In this document: one piece after another, positions 7,004 through 15,184 of the stretch | Layout of the letters: each line of letters begins with the position of its first letter | How positions within the stretch are numbered: the stretch's first letter is position 1 | Origin: Clostridia bacterium | Lineage (GTDB): Bacteria; Bacillota; Clostridia; Saccharofermentanales; UBA5734 | Length of the DNA stretch: 33,372 nucleotides | Assembly: GCA_009928985.1 (NCBI GenBank) | Contig: SABL01000016.1 | Location: forward strand, 1-33,372 | Reading direction: 5' to 3' | The notes under the pieces: generated by a model | Seen by the model: the letters and a program-made list of their open reading frames with translations, nothing else | Told to the model about the DNA's origin: nothing | Database searches by the model: none | Position numbers and translations under genes: made by a program

Positions 7004-8569
7004 TCAAGTCATTTTCCGCCAGCCAGGTGGATACAAGTTTTTGAGTAGCCCATGGCTTTGTGCCCTGGCCCAACCCAGTGGGAAGCGGTCGAGACAGACC
7101 GCTACATAAGATCCTTCCGGCCAGCCTGTGGCCGGCCATGTAGCCTGGGGCCACTCCAGAGTTTCGCCCCGCAAGTATTTTTGCATCAGCGGATCATTGG
7201 CATCGAGCCTCAAGGCATAACGGAAATCATCAGCCGACAAAGCCAGTGCCAGGGCGTGGGCAGGCTCAAAAACAAACGTGGGCTTTGTCTTCAGGACTGC
7301 GCTTCTGGCCACAGATTTCTTCTCCCTGGTGGATGGAAGGCTGTGGATCTGGCCCAGATACAAGCCAGTCTTGATCCAGTGCAGTCCTTCAAGATGGGCG
7401 GTCAGGCGAGGCATCAGATGCAATCGGTCCTGATGGATCCGGTAGAAAGCTGTCTGCTCTTTCGCATCCAATCCAGCAAGTCCTGTTTCAGATAAAGTGG
7501 CCTGAGCCCATTCCCTGAAACACAGGTGAGCCGAAACATCATCCAGCAAACGATGTTCGGCCGGCTTTTCCAGTGGCCTGGATTTTCTGCGTTTGGCAGG
7601 AAAAGGTTCATCAGGAAAGACGGGTTCTGCGCCCATGCGTTGGTCTGGTTCTGCATCAGATCTTTTGTAGAGCAGGGCACAGAAATGGCCGTCGCCACGG
7701 GTCATATGGGGCCAGATGCGTACGGTTTTCTCCAAGCCAGCGGTGAGTGACAGACCTGGACTTAGTCCACTTACCTGCGGGATGGCTGCAAGTTCGTAAT
7801 AGGGATGGCGCTCCAGGAATTTTTTGATCATGGCTTCATCTTCAGACACGGAAAATGAACAAGTGGAATAGACCAGGGAACCTCCTGGCTTGAGCATCTG
7901 GTCAGCTGCATCGAGAATATCGGTCTGGACAGGGGTGCAGGCAGCTGGACCGTATCGCTCCCAGCTGGTCGTTGCCTGGGGGTCGCGCCGGAACATGCCT
8001 GAACCTGAGCAGGGAGCATCGACCAGGATGCGGTCAAAAAAAACCGGCAGCTTATCAGCCAGACGTTCCGGAGTCTCCTGTGTGATGATGGTCCGGTCTG
8101 CCCCGGATAGTTCAAGATTCCTGAGCAGCGCCTTGACCCGGTCCGAATTGATTTCGTTGGCCCACAACAGGCCCTCAGATCCAACGCCAGCAGCCAGACG
8201 GGTCGATTTGCCGCCCGGTGCGGCACATAAATCCAGGACTTTGTCCCCCTGCCTGACATCTAGCACTTCAGCCGGCAACATCGCGCTGGGTTCCTGGATG
8301 TAGAAAAGACCGGCATGGTAGTGAGGCAAGCGCCCTGGGCTGGTTTTCTCCCCGGTGTAAAAACCAGAGCCGGACCAGGGAACTGGCTCCTGAACCAGAT
8401 CCGGGAGCAGGCTTTGCAGGTCTTCGGGCGTTGTCTTGATCAAATTCGCTCGGAGGCCTGATGCGGATGACTGGTCATGGATCGCAAGAAAATCAGACAA
8501 AGTCCCTTGAATGTCATAGTCCGACCACAAGCGAGTCATCTCGGCCACAAACGCCTCTGGCAAACGCAT
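7004..8569 (-). CDS. RsmF-like 16S/tRNA m5C methyltransferase (NOL1/NOP2/sun family)
   Basis: The 521-residue protein is an RNA cytosine-5 methyltransferase. It has an N-terminal domain (1-80), then a Rossmann SAM domain with DLCAAPGGKSTRLA, the first catalytic region DAPCSGSGMFRRD, and YSTCSFSVSEDEAMI with the second catalytic Cys (residues about 110-290). A basic linker (SRPLEKPAEHRLLDD) leads to a C-terminal domain (about 330-521), as in RsmF/YebU, which methylates C1407 of 16S rRNA in E. coli. Bacillota homologues of this length may target other positions. The start ATG lies one base after the stop of the M3-like gene, and the ribosome binding site is weak, so translation is probably coupled. 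Confidence 0.88.
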   Translation of the reverse strand: MRLPEAFVAEMTRLWSDYDIQGTLSDFLAIHDQSSASGLRANLIKTTPEDLQSLLPDLVQEPVPWSGSGFYTGEKTSPGRLPHYHAGLFYIQEPSAMLPAEVLDVRQGDKVLDLCAAPGGKSTRLAAGVGSEGLLWANEINSDRVKALLRNLELSGADRTIITQETPERLADKLPVFFDRILVDAPCSGSGMFRRDPQATTSWERYGPAACTPVQTDILDAADQMLKPGGSLVYSTCSFSVSEDEAMIKKFLERHPYYELAAIPQVSGLSPGLSLTAGLEKTVRIWPHMTRGDGHFCALLYKRSDAEPDQRMGAEPVFPDEPFPAKRRKSRPLEKPAEHRLLDDVSAHLCFREWAQATLSETGLAGLDAKEQTAFYRIHQDRLHLMPRLTAHLEGLHWIKTGLYLGQIHSLPSTREKKSVARSAVLKTKPTFVFEPAHALALALSADDFRYALRLDANDPLMQKYLRGETLEWPQATWPATGWPEGSYVAVCLDRFPLGWARAQSHGLLKNLYPPGWRKMT

Positions 8570-8570
8570 C

Positions 8571-10307
8571 TTACAAACTCAATTCTGCGCTGATGGCATA
8601 AGCCAGGCGCTTGAATGCGGATTCATCCCAAGGCTGAGGCAGCTGCAATGTGTCCAGCAGCTGGTTAAAAGGCAGACTATTGCCCTTGGCAATCAGCCGT
8701 GCCCAATCCTGGCCCAGATGATCTGGAAATTTGCGGTTTTTCTGCCAGACGCACAGGGCGGCAAACAGGCCGAAGGCTTGGGCGAGCGATTGGCCAGGTA
8801 CCAGCCAGGCCTCAAGGGCCAAATGTTGCAAGCTCCCCTGGGCCAGGAAAGGCCAGTCTGCGTGCTCCAGGTCAGGCAGATACACCTGTTCCAGTTCAAG
8901 CCACAAAGCGTAGCGCTCAGCAGGTCCCAGCAAATTTCCCTGATGGATCTGGTACGAAAAATCAGCCATCAGAGTCAGCGTCACCAATGTCTCAGTCATC
9001 TGGGTCAGTCTCAACAACTTGTACAAGTCATTTTCCTGGATCAGTTCCTGGAGATTGGGCTGGGCAGCCAGCTCGGTCAGGCTGGCTTGCAGGGTCGCAC
9101 GGGCAATATCGGGCAAGACAGGCGCGGCTATACTGTCAGCAGATCTGGCAATGGCCTGGTCAGACAGCGCAGCCAGCAAAGGGCCAAACGCTTGCAAGTG
9201 ATGGCTGATGTCTGTCATGGTGCCATGGTGCGGCAAGCGCCAGTAAACAGGACCTTTTGGGCCCAGAAGGCAAGCTGTGACGTCACCATACATGTCTGGA
9301 CCGAGCTGGAAATCTGCCAACGGCAGGTCCAGGCAGGTCAAATCCAGCACTTGGTCATCACGATTCTGCTGCAGCAGTTGTTTCAAGGTTGCGGTAATGG
9401 CATGGAATTGGACGTCCCTGCTGCTCGTTGGCACGGGATGTCCATCGGGCAGGAAACAAAGCAAATCATGTTCTGACAAGATTTCCAGGTTCAGGCGTTT
9501 GCGCTGCAGGCGTCTGATCTCCACACCCATCGGCACAAAAAAGTGCTGGACAAAACGCTTGAATTCCCCTATTTGATCCTCTGTCACACCGAAAAGACCG
9601 GTTTGATGGCGAGTCATCTCAAACTGGCCAGGCAGGTGCATTTTCTTCACCATCTGGCCGCGCAGTTCGATCAAATCGCTGATTTGCCGGTTCAGCCACT
9701 CTTCATGGGTGCGGATGAAATCCAGGATTCCGCGAAAGGTCGCCCGGCGAATCGAACGCTGTGGCGACTCCAGCAGGGCTGGGAGCGCTGCGATCGGCCA
9801 ACGCTGGCCGAGGCAGAAGATCCTGCTTTGCGCCATCCAGTCTGAAAGCTCGCGGATCTTGACCGCTTCGGTTTCACAGTCTGCCTGGATCCGTTCGCTG
9901 CTTAATTGTGACCAATAGAGCGCCGCATCCAGATGGAAGGGCCGGATCAGCGGCAGGATGTCATCCCGGAACCGGCAATCCAGGATCGCCTTGAACGCAA
10001 GTGCCAGACTGGACTGGACCGGCCCGTCAGCAGCCTGGAAAAATGAAAGCTCTTTGGCAAGAGGCACATCACTGGACTTTTGCTCATGGAGCAGATAGGC
10101 CAGCGTTCTGTTATGGGCATACGCTTGCCAGCAGGCCAGAAGTTCCAGACAGGCTTTATGGGCTGAAGCAGCGCTCATGGCCAGTCTCAGGCGCAGGCGG
10201 GCGCGCCGGATCTGTTCGAGGGTCGCTTTCAGGTCCGGGCGCTGATAATATCTGGCCAGTCCATCCGGTTGGCCCCCAGGTCTGGCTGGCTCACGTGGCG
10301 AAGTCAT
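8571..10307 (-). CDS. M3 oligopeptidase-like protein lacking the zinc-binding HExxH motif (putative pseudoenzyme)
   Basis: The 578-residue length matches oligoendopeptidase F (about 565-600). The middle region (180-275: RSIRRATFRGILDFIRTHEEWLNRQIS, then TEDQIGEFKRFVQHFFVPMGVEIRRLQRKRLNL) follows the PepF pattern. So does the C-terminal third (about 503-575: GQSLAQAFGLFAALCVWQ, then WARLIAKGNSLPFNQLLDTLQLPQPWDESAFKRL). Where active enzymes have HEFGHALHAF, this protein reads TDISHHLQAF (365-374): the first His is Thr, the Glu is Asp and the Gly is Ser. I cannot find the third zinc ligand (Glu of the E-x-H-S motif) or the substrate-binding tyrosines. The frame is intact over 578 codons, so it is a preserved protein, not a decayed pseudogene. 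It lies 6 bases after argS and 1 base before the methyltransferase gene. Function unknown. Confidence 0.7.
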   Translation of the reverse strand: MTSPREPARPGGQPDGLARYYQRPDLKATLEQIRRARLRLRLAMSAASAHKACLELLACWQAYAHNRTLAYLLHEQKSSDVPLAKELSFFQAADGPVQSSLALAFKAILDCRFRDDILPLIRPFHLDAALYWSQLSSERIQADCETEAVKIRELSDWMAQSRIFCLGQRWPIAALPALLESPQRSIRRATFRGILDFIRTHEEWLNRQISDLIELRGQMVKKMHLPGQFEMTRHQTGLFGVTEDQIGEFKRFVQHFFVPMGVEIRRLQRKRLNLEILSEHDLLCFLPDGHPVPTSSRDVQFHAITATLKQLLQQNRDDQVLDLTCLDLPLADFQLGPDMYGDVTACLLGPKGPVYWRLPHHGTMTDISHHLQAFGPLLAALSDQAIARSADSIAAPVLPDIARATLQASLTELAAQPNLQELIQENDLYKLLRLTQMTETLVTLTLMADFSYQIHQGNLLGPAERYALWLELEQVYLPDLEHADWPFLAQGSLQHLALEAWLVPGQSLAQAFGLFAALCVWQKNRKFPDHLGQDWARLIAKGNSLPFNQLLDTLQLPQPWDESAFKRLAYAISAELSL

Positions 10308-10313
10308 GGCTCC

Positions 10314-12047
10314 TTACATCCGTTCAACTGCTGAGATCCCCAGAAGATCGAGACCAGTGCGGATACCGATGCTGACTGCCTCGACAAGTGCCAGACGGGC
10401 AGCTCGCAAATCAGGGTCTTGCGTCTTGAGGATGGGTTCATGATGATAGTATTTGTTGAACACTCGGGCCAGATTGGTGATCAGGCGGACCAGCATGAAG
10501 GGTTCATGGACACTGACGGCTTTTTCCAGAGTCGGACCAAAGCTTTCCAGCAACTTGGCCAGGGCGAACTCGTCATCTGAAGCCAGGAGGCGCAGGGATG
10601 TATCCGGGCAAGAGCGGTACGAAATCCCCTCCTGGCCTGCCTTGCGCAGGATGCTGCGGGCGCGGGCATAGGTATAGAGGACATATGGGGCTGAGTCACC
10701 CTCAAAGTCCAGCATTTCTTCCCAGGAAAAGACGATGTCGCGCTCGCGACTGTTCTTGAGAAAAGTGAAGACAACGGCACCGATGCCAATTTTCTCGGCA
10801 ATCTCCTGCATGTCGCGATCTGTCATGTCCGGGTGGCGCAGGGCGGCATTCTTCTGGATGATCTCGAGGGTCTTGTCGACACTTTCCGCGAGCAAATCTT
10901 CCAGTAAAATCACATCACCACTGCGGGTTGAGAGCTTGCGATCAGGGAATTTGACCAGGCCAAACCCGACATGGAAGCAATCGCTGGATTTTTCAAAACC
11001 AGCTTTTTCGAGGACAGCAAAGACTTGGCGGAAATGCAGCGCCTGAGGTGTGCCTACGACATAAATATTTTTGGCAAAATGGTAGGTTCGGTCGCGATAC
11101 AGGACGGCAGCGATGTCGCGCGAAGCGTAAATCGTCGTACCGTCTGATTTCAAGACAATGCAAGGTGGCAAATTCTTCTCATCGAGACGGACAACCTGGG
11201 CGCCCTCGCTGTCTTCGATCAGATTCTTCTCCTTGAGCCAGTCTACGACGGCCGGGATCTGGTCCGAATAGAAACTTTCACCATTGTAATTGTCAAAAGT
11301 CACACCCAGACGCTGGTATACCCGCTCAAATTCCACCAGGCTGAGATCACGGAAACGCTGCCAGAGGGCAACTTGTTCGGGCTCACCTGTCTCAAGACGC
11401 CGGAAATGGTCGCGTGCCTGCGTCTCGAGTTCAGGGTGCTCCTTGGCTTCATCATGGAACTTGACATAGATCCGCAAAAGCTCCTGGATCGGGTGCTCAT
11501 TCAAAGCTGCTTCATTGCCCCAGAGCTGGTAAGCCACAATCAATTTGCCAAACTGGGTGCCATAGTCACCCAGATGGTTCATGCGGACCGTGGTGTAACC
11601 CAAGTGCTGGTAGAATTTGGCCAGGGCATTGCCCAGGATGGTCGTGAAGGCATGGCCGACATGGAAGGGCTTGGCAATGTTGGGCGAGGAAAATTCCACC
11701 AGGATGGTCTGGCCATGGCCCATGTTCGACACGCCCAGCTGGTCACCCGCATCCAGGGTATCACGGACCGTCTGACTGACCAGGGTAGCGCGATCGATGA
11801 AAAAATTCAAATACCCGCCGCTGGTTTCGATCCGGTCGACAAAAGTCAGAGACTGGCCCAGCTGGCCGGCCAGATCCGTTGCGATGGCAGCCGGAGCCTT
11901 GCGCAAAGTCTTGGCCAGGGAAAAGCAAGGGAACGCATAGTCACCCAGTTGCGGCTGGGGTGGAATTTCGAGCAAGTCTCCGATGGCCTGTGCCGGAAGT
12001 TGGGTCAATGGGGCGAGGCCATCGATGATGGCTTGGCGAAAATTCAT
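10314..12047 (-). CDS. argS: Arginyl-tRNA synthetase
   Basis: This class I synthetase charges tRNA-Arg. The 577-residue protein has the ArgRS-specific N-terminal domain (residues 1-110), the HIGH-type motif HVGH at 129-132 inside SSPNIAKPFHVGHAFTT, and a KLSTRSGD segment in place of KMSKS. The KMSKS loop is often degenerate in ArgRS. The C-terminal DALR-type anticodon-binding domain ends the protein (YTYARARSILRKA onward, terminal ISAVERM). AGGAGG lies 8 bases before the ATG. It follows the small ppx gene by 16 bases. No T-box leader is visible, which fits its position inside an operon. Confidence 0.96.
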   Translation of the reverse strand: MNFRQAIIDGLAPLTQLPAQAIGDLLEIPPQPQLGDYAFPCFSLAKTLRKAPAAIATDLAGQLGQSLTFVDRIETSGGYLNFFIDRATLVSQTVRDTLDAGDQLGVSNMGHGQTILVEFSSPNIAKPFHVGHAFTTILGNALAKFYQHLGYTTVRMNHLGDYGTQFGKLIVAYQLWGNEAALNEHPIQELLRIYVKFHDEAKEHPELETQARDHFRRLETGEPEQVALWQRFRDLSLVEFERVYQRLGVTFDNYNGESFYSDQIPAVVDWLKEKNLIEDSEGAQVVRLDEKNLPPCIVLKSDGTTIYASRDIAAVLYRDRTYHFAKNIYVVGTPQALHFRQVFAVLEKAGFEKSSDCFHVGFGLVKFPDRKLSTRSGDVILLEDLLAESVDKTLEIIQKNAALRHPDMTDRDMQEIAEKIGIGAVVFTFLKNSRERDIVFSWEEMLDFEGDSAPYVLYTYARARSILRKAGQEGISYRSCPDTSLRLLASDDEFALAKLLESFGPTLEKAVSVHEPFMLVRLITNLARVFNKYYHHEPILKTQDPDLRAARLALVEAVSIGIRTGLDLLGISAVERM

Positions 12048-12063
12048 GGAAAAGTCCTCCTAG

Positions 12064-12981
12064 TCAAGTGTATAAATTATCGTACAGGACTCCGTCGCGC
12101 AAGCCCGTTTCACAGAAATAGATGGTTTTGGAACCCAGCATCCGGATGGTCTGGATCAATGGCGACAAGCCGGCTGAAATGATGTCAGACCGGTCCTTGT
12201 TCTTGCCGAGCATGGCCTGGCGCCGGCTATTATCGGCGTCCAGCAAATCAATGTAGAGGCTGTTGAGATTCTCACGCGTAATGGCATAGCCATGCAAAGG
12301 TGCGTCATCGTCCAAGTTGTTCTTCCAGATCTTGCCTGCAGCCCGATGATTGCCACCGACCGTGATCACCGGCAAGCCTCGCGCGTGTTCCAGCCAGTCA
12401 ATCTGGGACAGGCGGGCATGGACGTGGTTGAAGAGGCGGAAAATGGCGGCTGCGCTCATGTCGCCTTTATCGGTGAATTTTTCCGACAAGACAACGGAGC
12501 CGATCGGCAGGCTGGACTTCGCGATGCAAGTTTTGCCTTGCATCAGGATCAGCTCGCAGCTGCCGCCACCGGTATCGATGATCAAGGCATCATCCAGGCT
12601 CATGGTGTGCCGGACGGCCAGGAAATCAAAATAGGCTTCCTCATCACCGGTGATGATCCGGACCGGGATGCCGGTCGTCAGCTCGATCAATTCAGCCAGG
12701 GCCTTGCCATTTCTGGCCCGGCGCATGGCTTCCGTGGCCACAGCAAGGGTGCGCGTGCCTGGGTATTTTTCAAGGATCTGGGCAAAATCGGCCATGGCTT
12801 CCATGGCCCGGTTCGTCGCGGCGGGATTGATCAGAAGTTTGTCATCTCCCATGTCTTCACCCAGGCGAACCTTGCGTTTGGCTTCTGCCACCAGTTCAGG
12901 TTCGCCCTTTTTCCCGATTGAATAGACATTGAGCCGTGTGGTATTCGAACCTAAATCAACGATTGCAATCGTCTCGGGCAT
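12064..12981 (-). CDS. Ppx/GppA family phosphatase, short form
   Basis: The 305-residue protein has the Ppx/GppA actin-like ATPase fold: phosphate-1 motif VDLGSNTTRLNVYSIG, ATEAMRRARNG, IITGDEEAYFDF, phosphate-2 DTGGGSCELIL and SLPIGSVVLSEKF, ending with LRDGVLYDNLYT. Members hydrolyse polyphosphate from the end or remove the 5' phosphate from pppGpp; sequence alone does not tell which. I chose ATG at 12979-12981 because GGAGG lies just upstream, rather than an upstream ATG at 13023. It follows ppk by 48 bases. With the longer Ppx-HD protein on the other side of ppk, it forms a polyphosphate synthesis and breakdown cluster. Confidence 0.88.
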   Translation of the reverse strand: MPETIAIVDLGSNTTRLNVYSIGKKGEPELVAEAKRKVRLGEDMGDDKLLINPAATNRAMEAMADFAQILEKYPGTRTLAVATEAMRRARNGKALAELIELTTGIPVRIITGDEEAYFDFLAVRHTMSLDDALIIDTGGGSCELILMQGKTCIAKSSLPIGSVVLSEKFTDKGDMSAAAIFRLFNHVHARLSQIDWLEHARGLPVITVGGNHRAAGKIWKNNLDDDAPLHGYAITRENLNSLYIDLLDADNSRRQAMLGKNKDRSDIISAGLSPLIQTIRMLGSKTIYFCETGLRDGVLYDNLYT

Positions 12982-13029
12982 GGCAACCTCCAGAATTGAG
13001 ATTCTGCCAGGCAAAAAGCCCATGAGAAT

Positions 13030-15180
13030 CTAGCGCTGGACCGGTACCAGAACCTGGTCAGACAGGGGTGTCTTGACCTGCTTGCCAACCAGAATGGCCT
13101 GGTCACAAAAATGCTGCTGGCAGTCCAGATGCATTTTACCACGTCGGTCTACACGCGTATACTGCCCGTCAGGTCCCATCAGCCAGCTGCGTTCGGTATC
13201 GGACAGCTGCGTTTCCAGCACATCCATGACCTTTTCCCAGCAAGTCTCAGCCTCGACCGGGAACATCAGCTCAACCCGCCGGTCCAGGTTTCTCGGCATC
13301 CAGTCGGCACTGGACAAGAACAATTCCGGCGCATTGTCATTGGCAAAATAGTAGATCCGGCTATGCTCCAGGAAACGGCCGACAATGCTGCGCACAGTGA
13401 TCGTTTCGGAAAGACCGGGAACACCGGGCTTGAGACAGCAAATGCCACGAACGATCAGATCGATCTGGACACCGGCCTGGGAAGCCTCGTACAGGCTGGC
13501 GATCAGGTCGGGATCGACCAGGGAATTCAGTTTGGCAATGATCCGGGCTGGCTTGCCCTGGAGAGCGTGATTTTTTTCCCGTTCGATCCGGCGGGCAAAA
13601 CTGCTGCGCAGCCAGAATGGGGCCATGATCAGCTTGCGCCAGGACATGGGCGCTGAATAACCCGACAGCATGTTGAAAAAATCAGTTGCATCCGCACCGA
13701 TGCCTTCGTTGCAGGTCATCAGGCCAAGGTCGGTGTAGATTCCAGCCGTAATGTCATTGTAATTGCCGGTGCCCAGATGGACGTAGCGCCGGATCCGGTC
13801 CTCGTCTCTCCGGACGACCAGGGTGATTTTGCTGTGTGTTTTCAAACCAACCAGGCCATAGATGACATGACAACCCGCCTGTTCCAGACGCCGGGCCCAC
13901 TGGATGTTGTTTTCCTCATCGAATCGCGCTTTCAGCTCGACCAGGACCAGGACTTGTTTACCCAACTCGGCGGCAGCAGCCAGGTGACGGACAATCGGGG
14001 ATTCACCGCTGACCCGGTACAAGGTTTGCTTGATGGCCAGGACATCGGGATCCTCTGCAGCTTGCCGGACCAACTCGATCACAGGGTCAAAGGATTCGTA
14101 GGGGTGGTGCAGCAAGACATCGGACTGGCGGATCGCCGCAAACAAGTCTTCGGTCTGGAGCTCGGATATGGGCTGGGATTCATAGGGCGCGAAGCGCAAG
14201 CCTGGATCCAGAGGCAATTTGTGGACCTTGAACAGGAAAGTCAGATCCAGTGGACCATTGATCAGGAAGACATCCGGTTCACTGATGGAAAGAGAGCGGG
14301 TCAAAACCGACAGAAGCTCATCTTCGATCGAATCTTCTGCTTCCAGGCGGATAACCTGACCCCATTGGCGCAACTTGAGCTGCTTTTCGATGGCTTTGAG
14401 CAAGTCAGCTGCATCTTCTTCTTCCAAGTCGAAATCAGCATTGCGCATGATACGGAAACAAGATGCCGCCCCATACGACACGCCCGTGAACAAGTGGTCC
14501 AAGTGCATCCGGACGATGTCTTCAAGCAAAATCAGGTCTTTCCCCGTGTCACTGGGTAATTCAAACAGGCGCGGGATCACCGTAGGAATCTGGATCAAGG
14601 CAAAATCAAAGCCCTGCTCCTCCCCTGTCGCATCGAGATTGGCCACAATGCCTGCCCGCGTATTGCCGGTGATTCTTACAATCAAGTTCAGCGAACGGTT
14701 GGCCAAAAGCGGGAACGGCCGGGCAGCATCCACTGCCATGGGGGTCAGGATCGGAAAAACGGTCGATTTGAAATAGCGAAGGGCTGCTGCTTTCTGATCA
14801 CGGGTTAAATCCGAAGGCTTGAGCAACCGGACATTCTGGCTCGCCAGGGCTGGGAGCAAAGAGCGGTTCAAGGTCGAGTATTGTCGGCTGACCATCTGGT
14901 GGGTCCGTTCAGAAATGGCAGATAGCTGGTTGCCAGGGGTCAAACCGGCCGGATCTGGCTGATCGTAGCGGGCATTAACCAAGTCCTTAAGAGAGGCGAC
15001 CCGCACCATGAAAAATTCATCCAGATTGGAGGCGGTAATGGCCAGGAACTTGAACCGTTCCAGCAAGGGATTGTGTTTGTCCCTGGCTTCTTCCAGCACG
15101 CGGTCATTGAACTCAAGCCAGCTCAATTCCCGGTTGATGAAAGGCCGTGCCTGCAGAGGTGTGTTTTTGTCTTTTTTCAT
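13030..15180 (-). CDS. ppk: Polyphosphate kinase (PPK1)
   Basis: PPK1 reversibly polymerises the gamma-phosphate of ATP into inorganic polyphosphate and is usually membrane-associated. The 716-residue protein starts with the typical FINRELSWLEFNDRVLEEA and LAITASNLDEFFMVR. The catalytic core includes LVELKARFDEENNIQWARRLEQAG, then GLKTHSKITLVVRRD with the candidate phosphorylated His, then VHLGTGNYN. A second conserved His lies in FLEHSRIYYFAN, and the core ends with SADWMPRNLDRRVELMFPV. I chose ATG at 15178-15180, four bases after the stop of the Ppx-HD gene. AGGAGG lies 10-11 bases upstream, within the end of that gene. Tight coupling with a Ppx suggests that synthesis and hydrolysis are made together. 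Confidence 0.95.
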   Translation of the reverse strand: MKKDKNTPLQARPFINRELSWLEFNDRVLEEARDKHNPLLERFKFLAITASNLDEFFMVRVASLKDLVNARYDQPDPAGLTPGNQLSAISERTHQMVSRQYSTLNRSLLPALASQNVRLLKPSDLTRDQKAAALRYFKSTVFPILTPMAVDAARPFPLLANRSLNLIVRITGNTRAGIVANLDATGEEQGFDFALIQIPTVIPRLFELPSDTGKDLILLEDIVRMHLDHLFTGVSYGAASCFRIMRNADFDLEEEDAADLLKAIEKQLKLRQWGQVIRLEAEDSIEDELLSVLTRSLSISEPDVFLINGPLDLTFLFKVHKLPLDPGLRFAPYESQPISELQTEDLFAAIRQSDVLLHHPYESFDPVIELVRQAAEDPDVLAIKQTLYRVSGESPIVRHLAAAAELGKQVLVLVELKARFDEENNIQWARRLEQAGCHVIYGLVGLKTHSKITLVVRRDEDRIRRYVHLGTGNYNDITAGIYTDLGLMTCNEGIGADATDFFNMLSGYSAPMSWRKLIMAPFWLRSSFARRIEREKNHALQGKPARIIAKLNSLVDPDLIASLYEASQAGVQIDLIVRGICCLKPGVPGLSETITVRSIVGRFLEHSRIYYFANDNAPELFLSSADWMPRNLDRRVELMFPVEAETCWEKVMDVLETQLSDTERSWLMGPDGQYTRVDRRGKMHLDCQQHFCDQAILVGKQVKTPLSDQVLVPVQR

Positions 15181-15184
15181 GCGT

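Noticed and set aside
8718-9476. Plus-strand open frame of 252 codons
   Set aside because: It is antisense to the M3-like gene, whose frame shows clear family similarity; no motif or ribosome binding site supports the plus frame.
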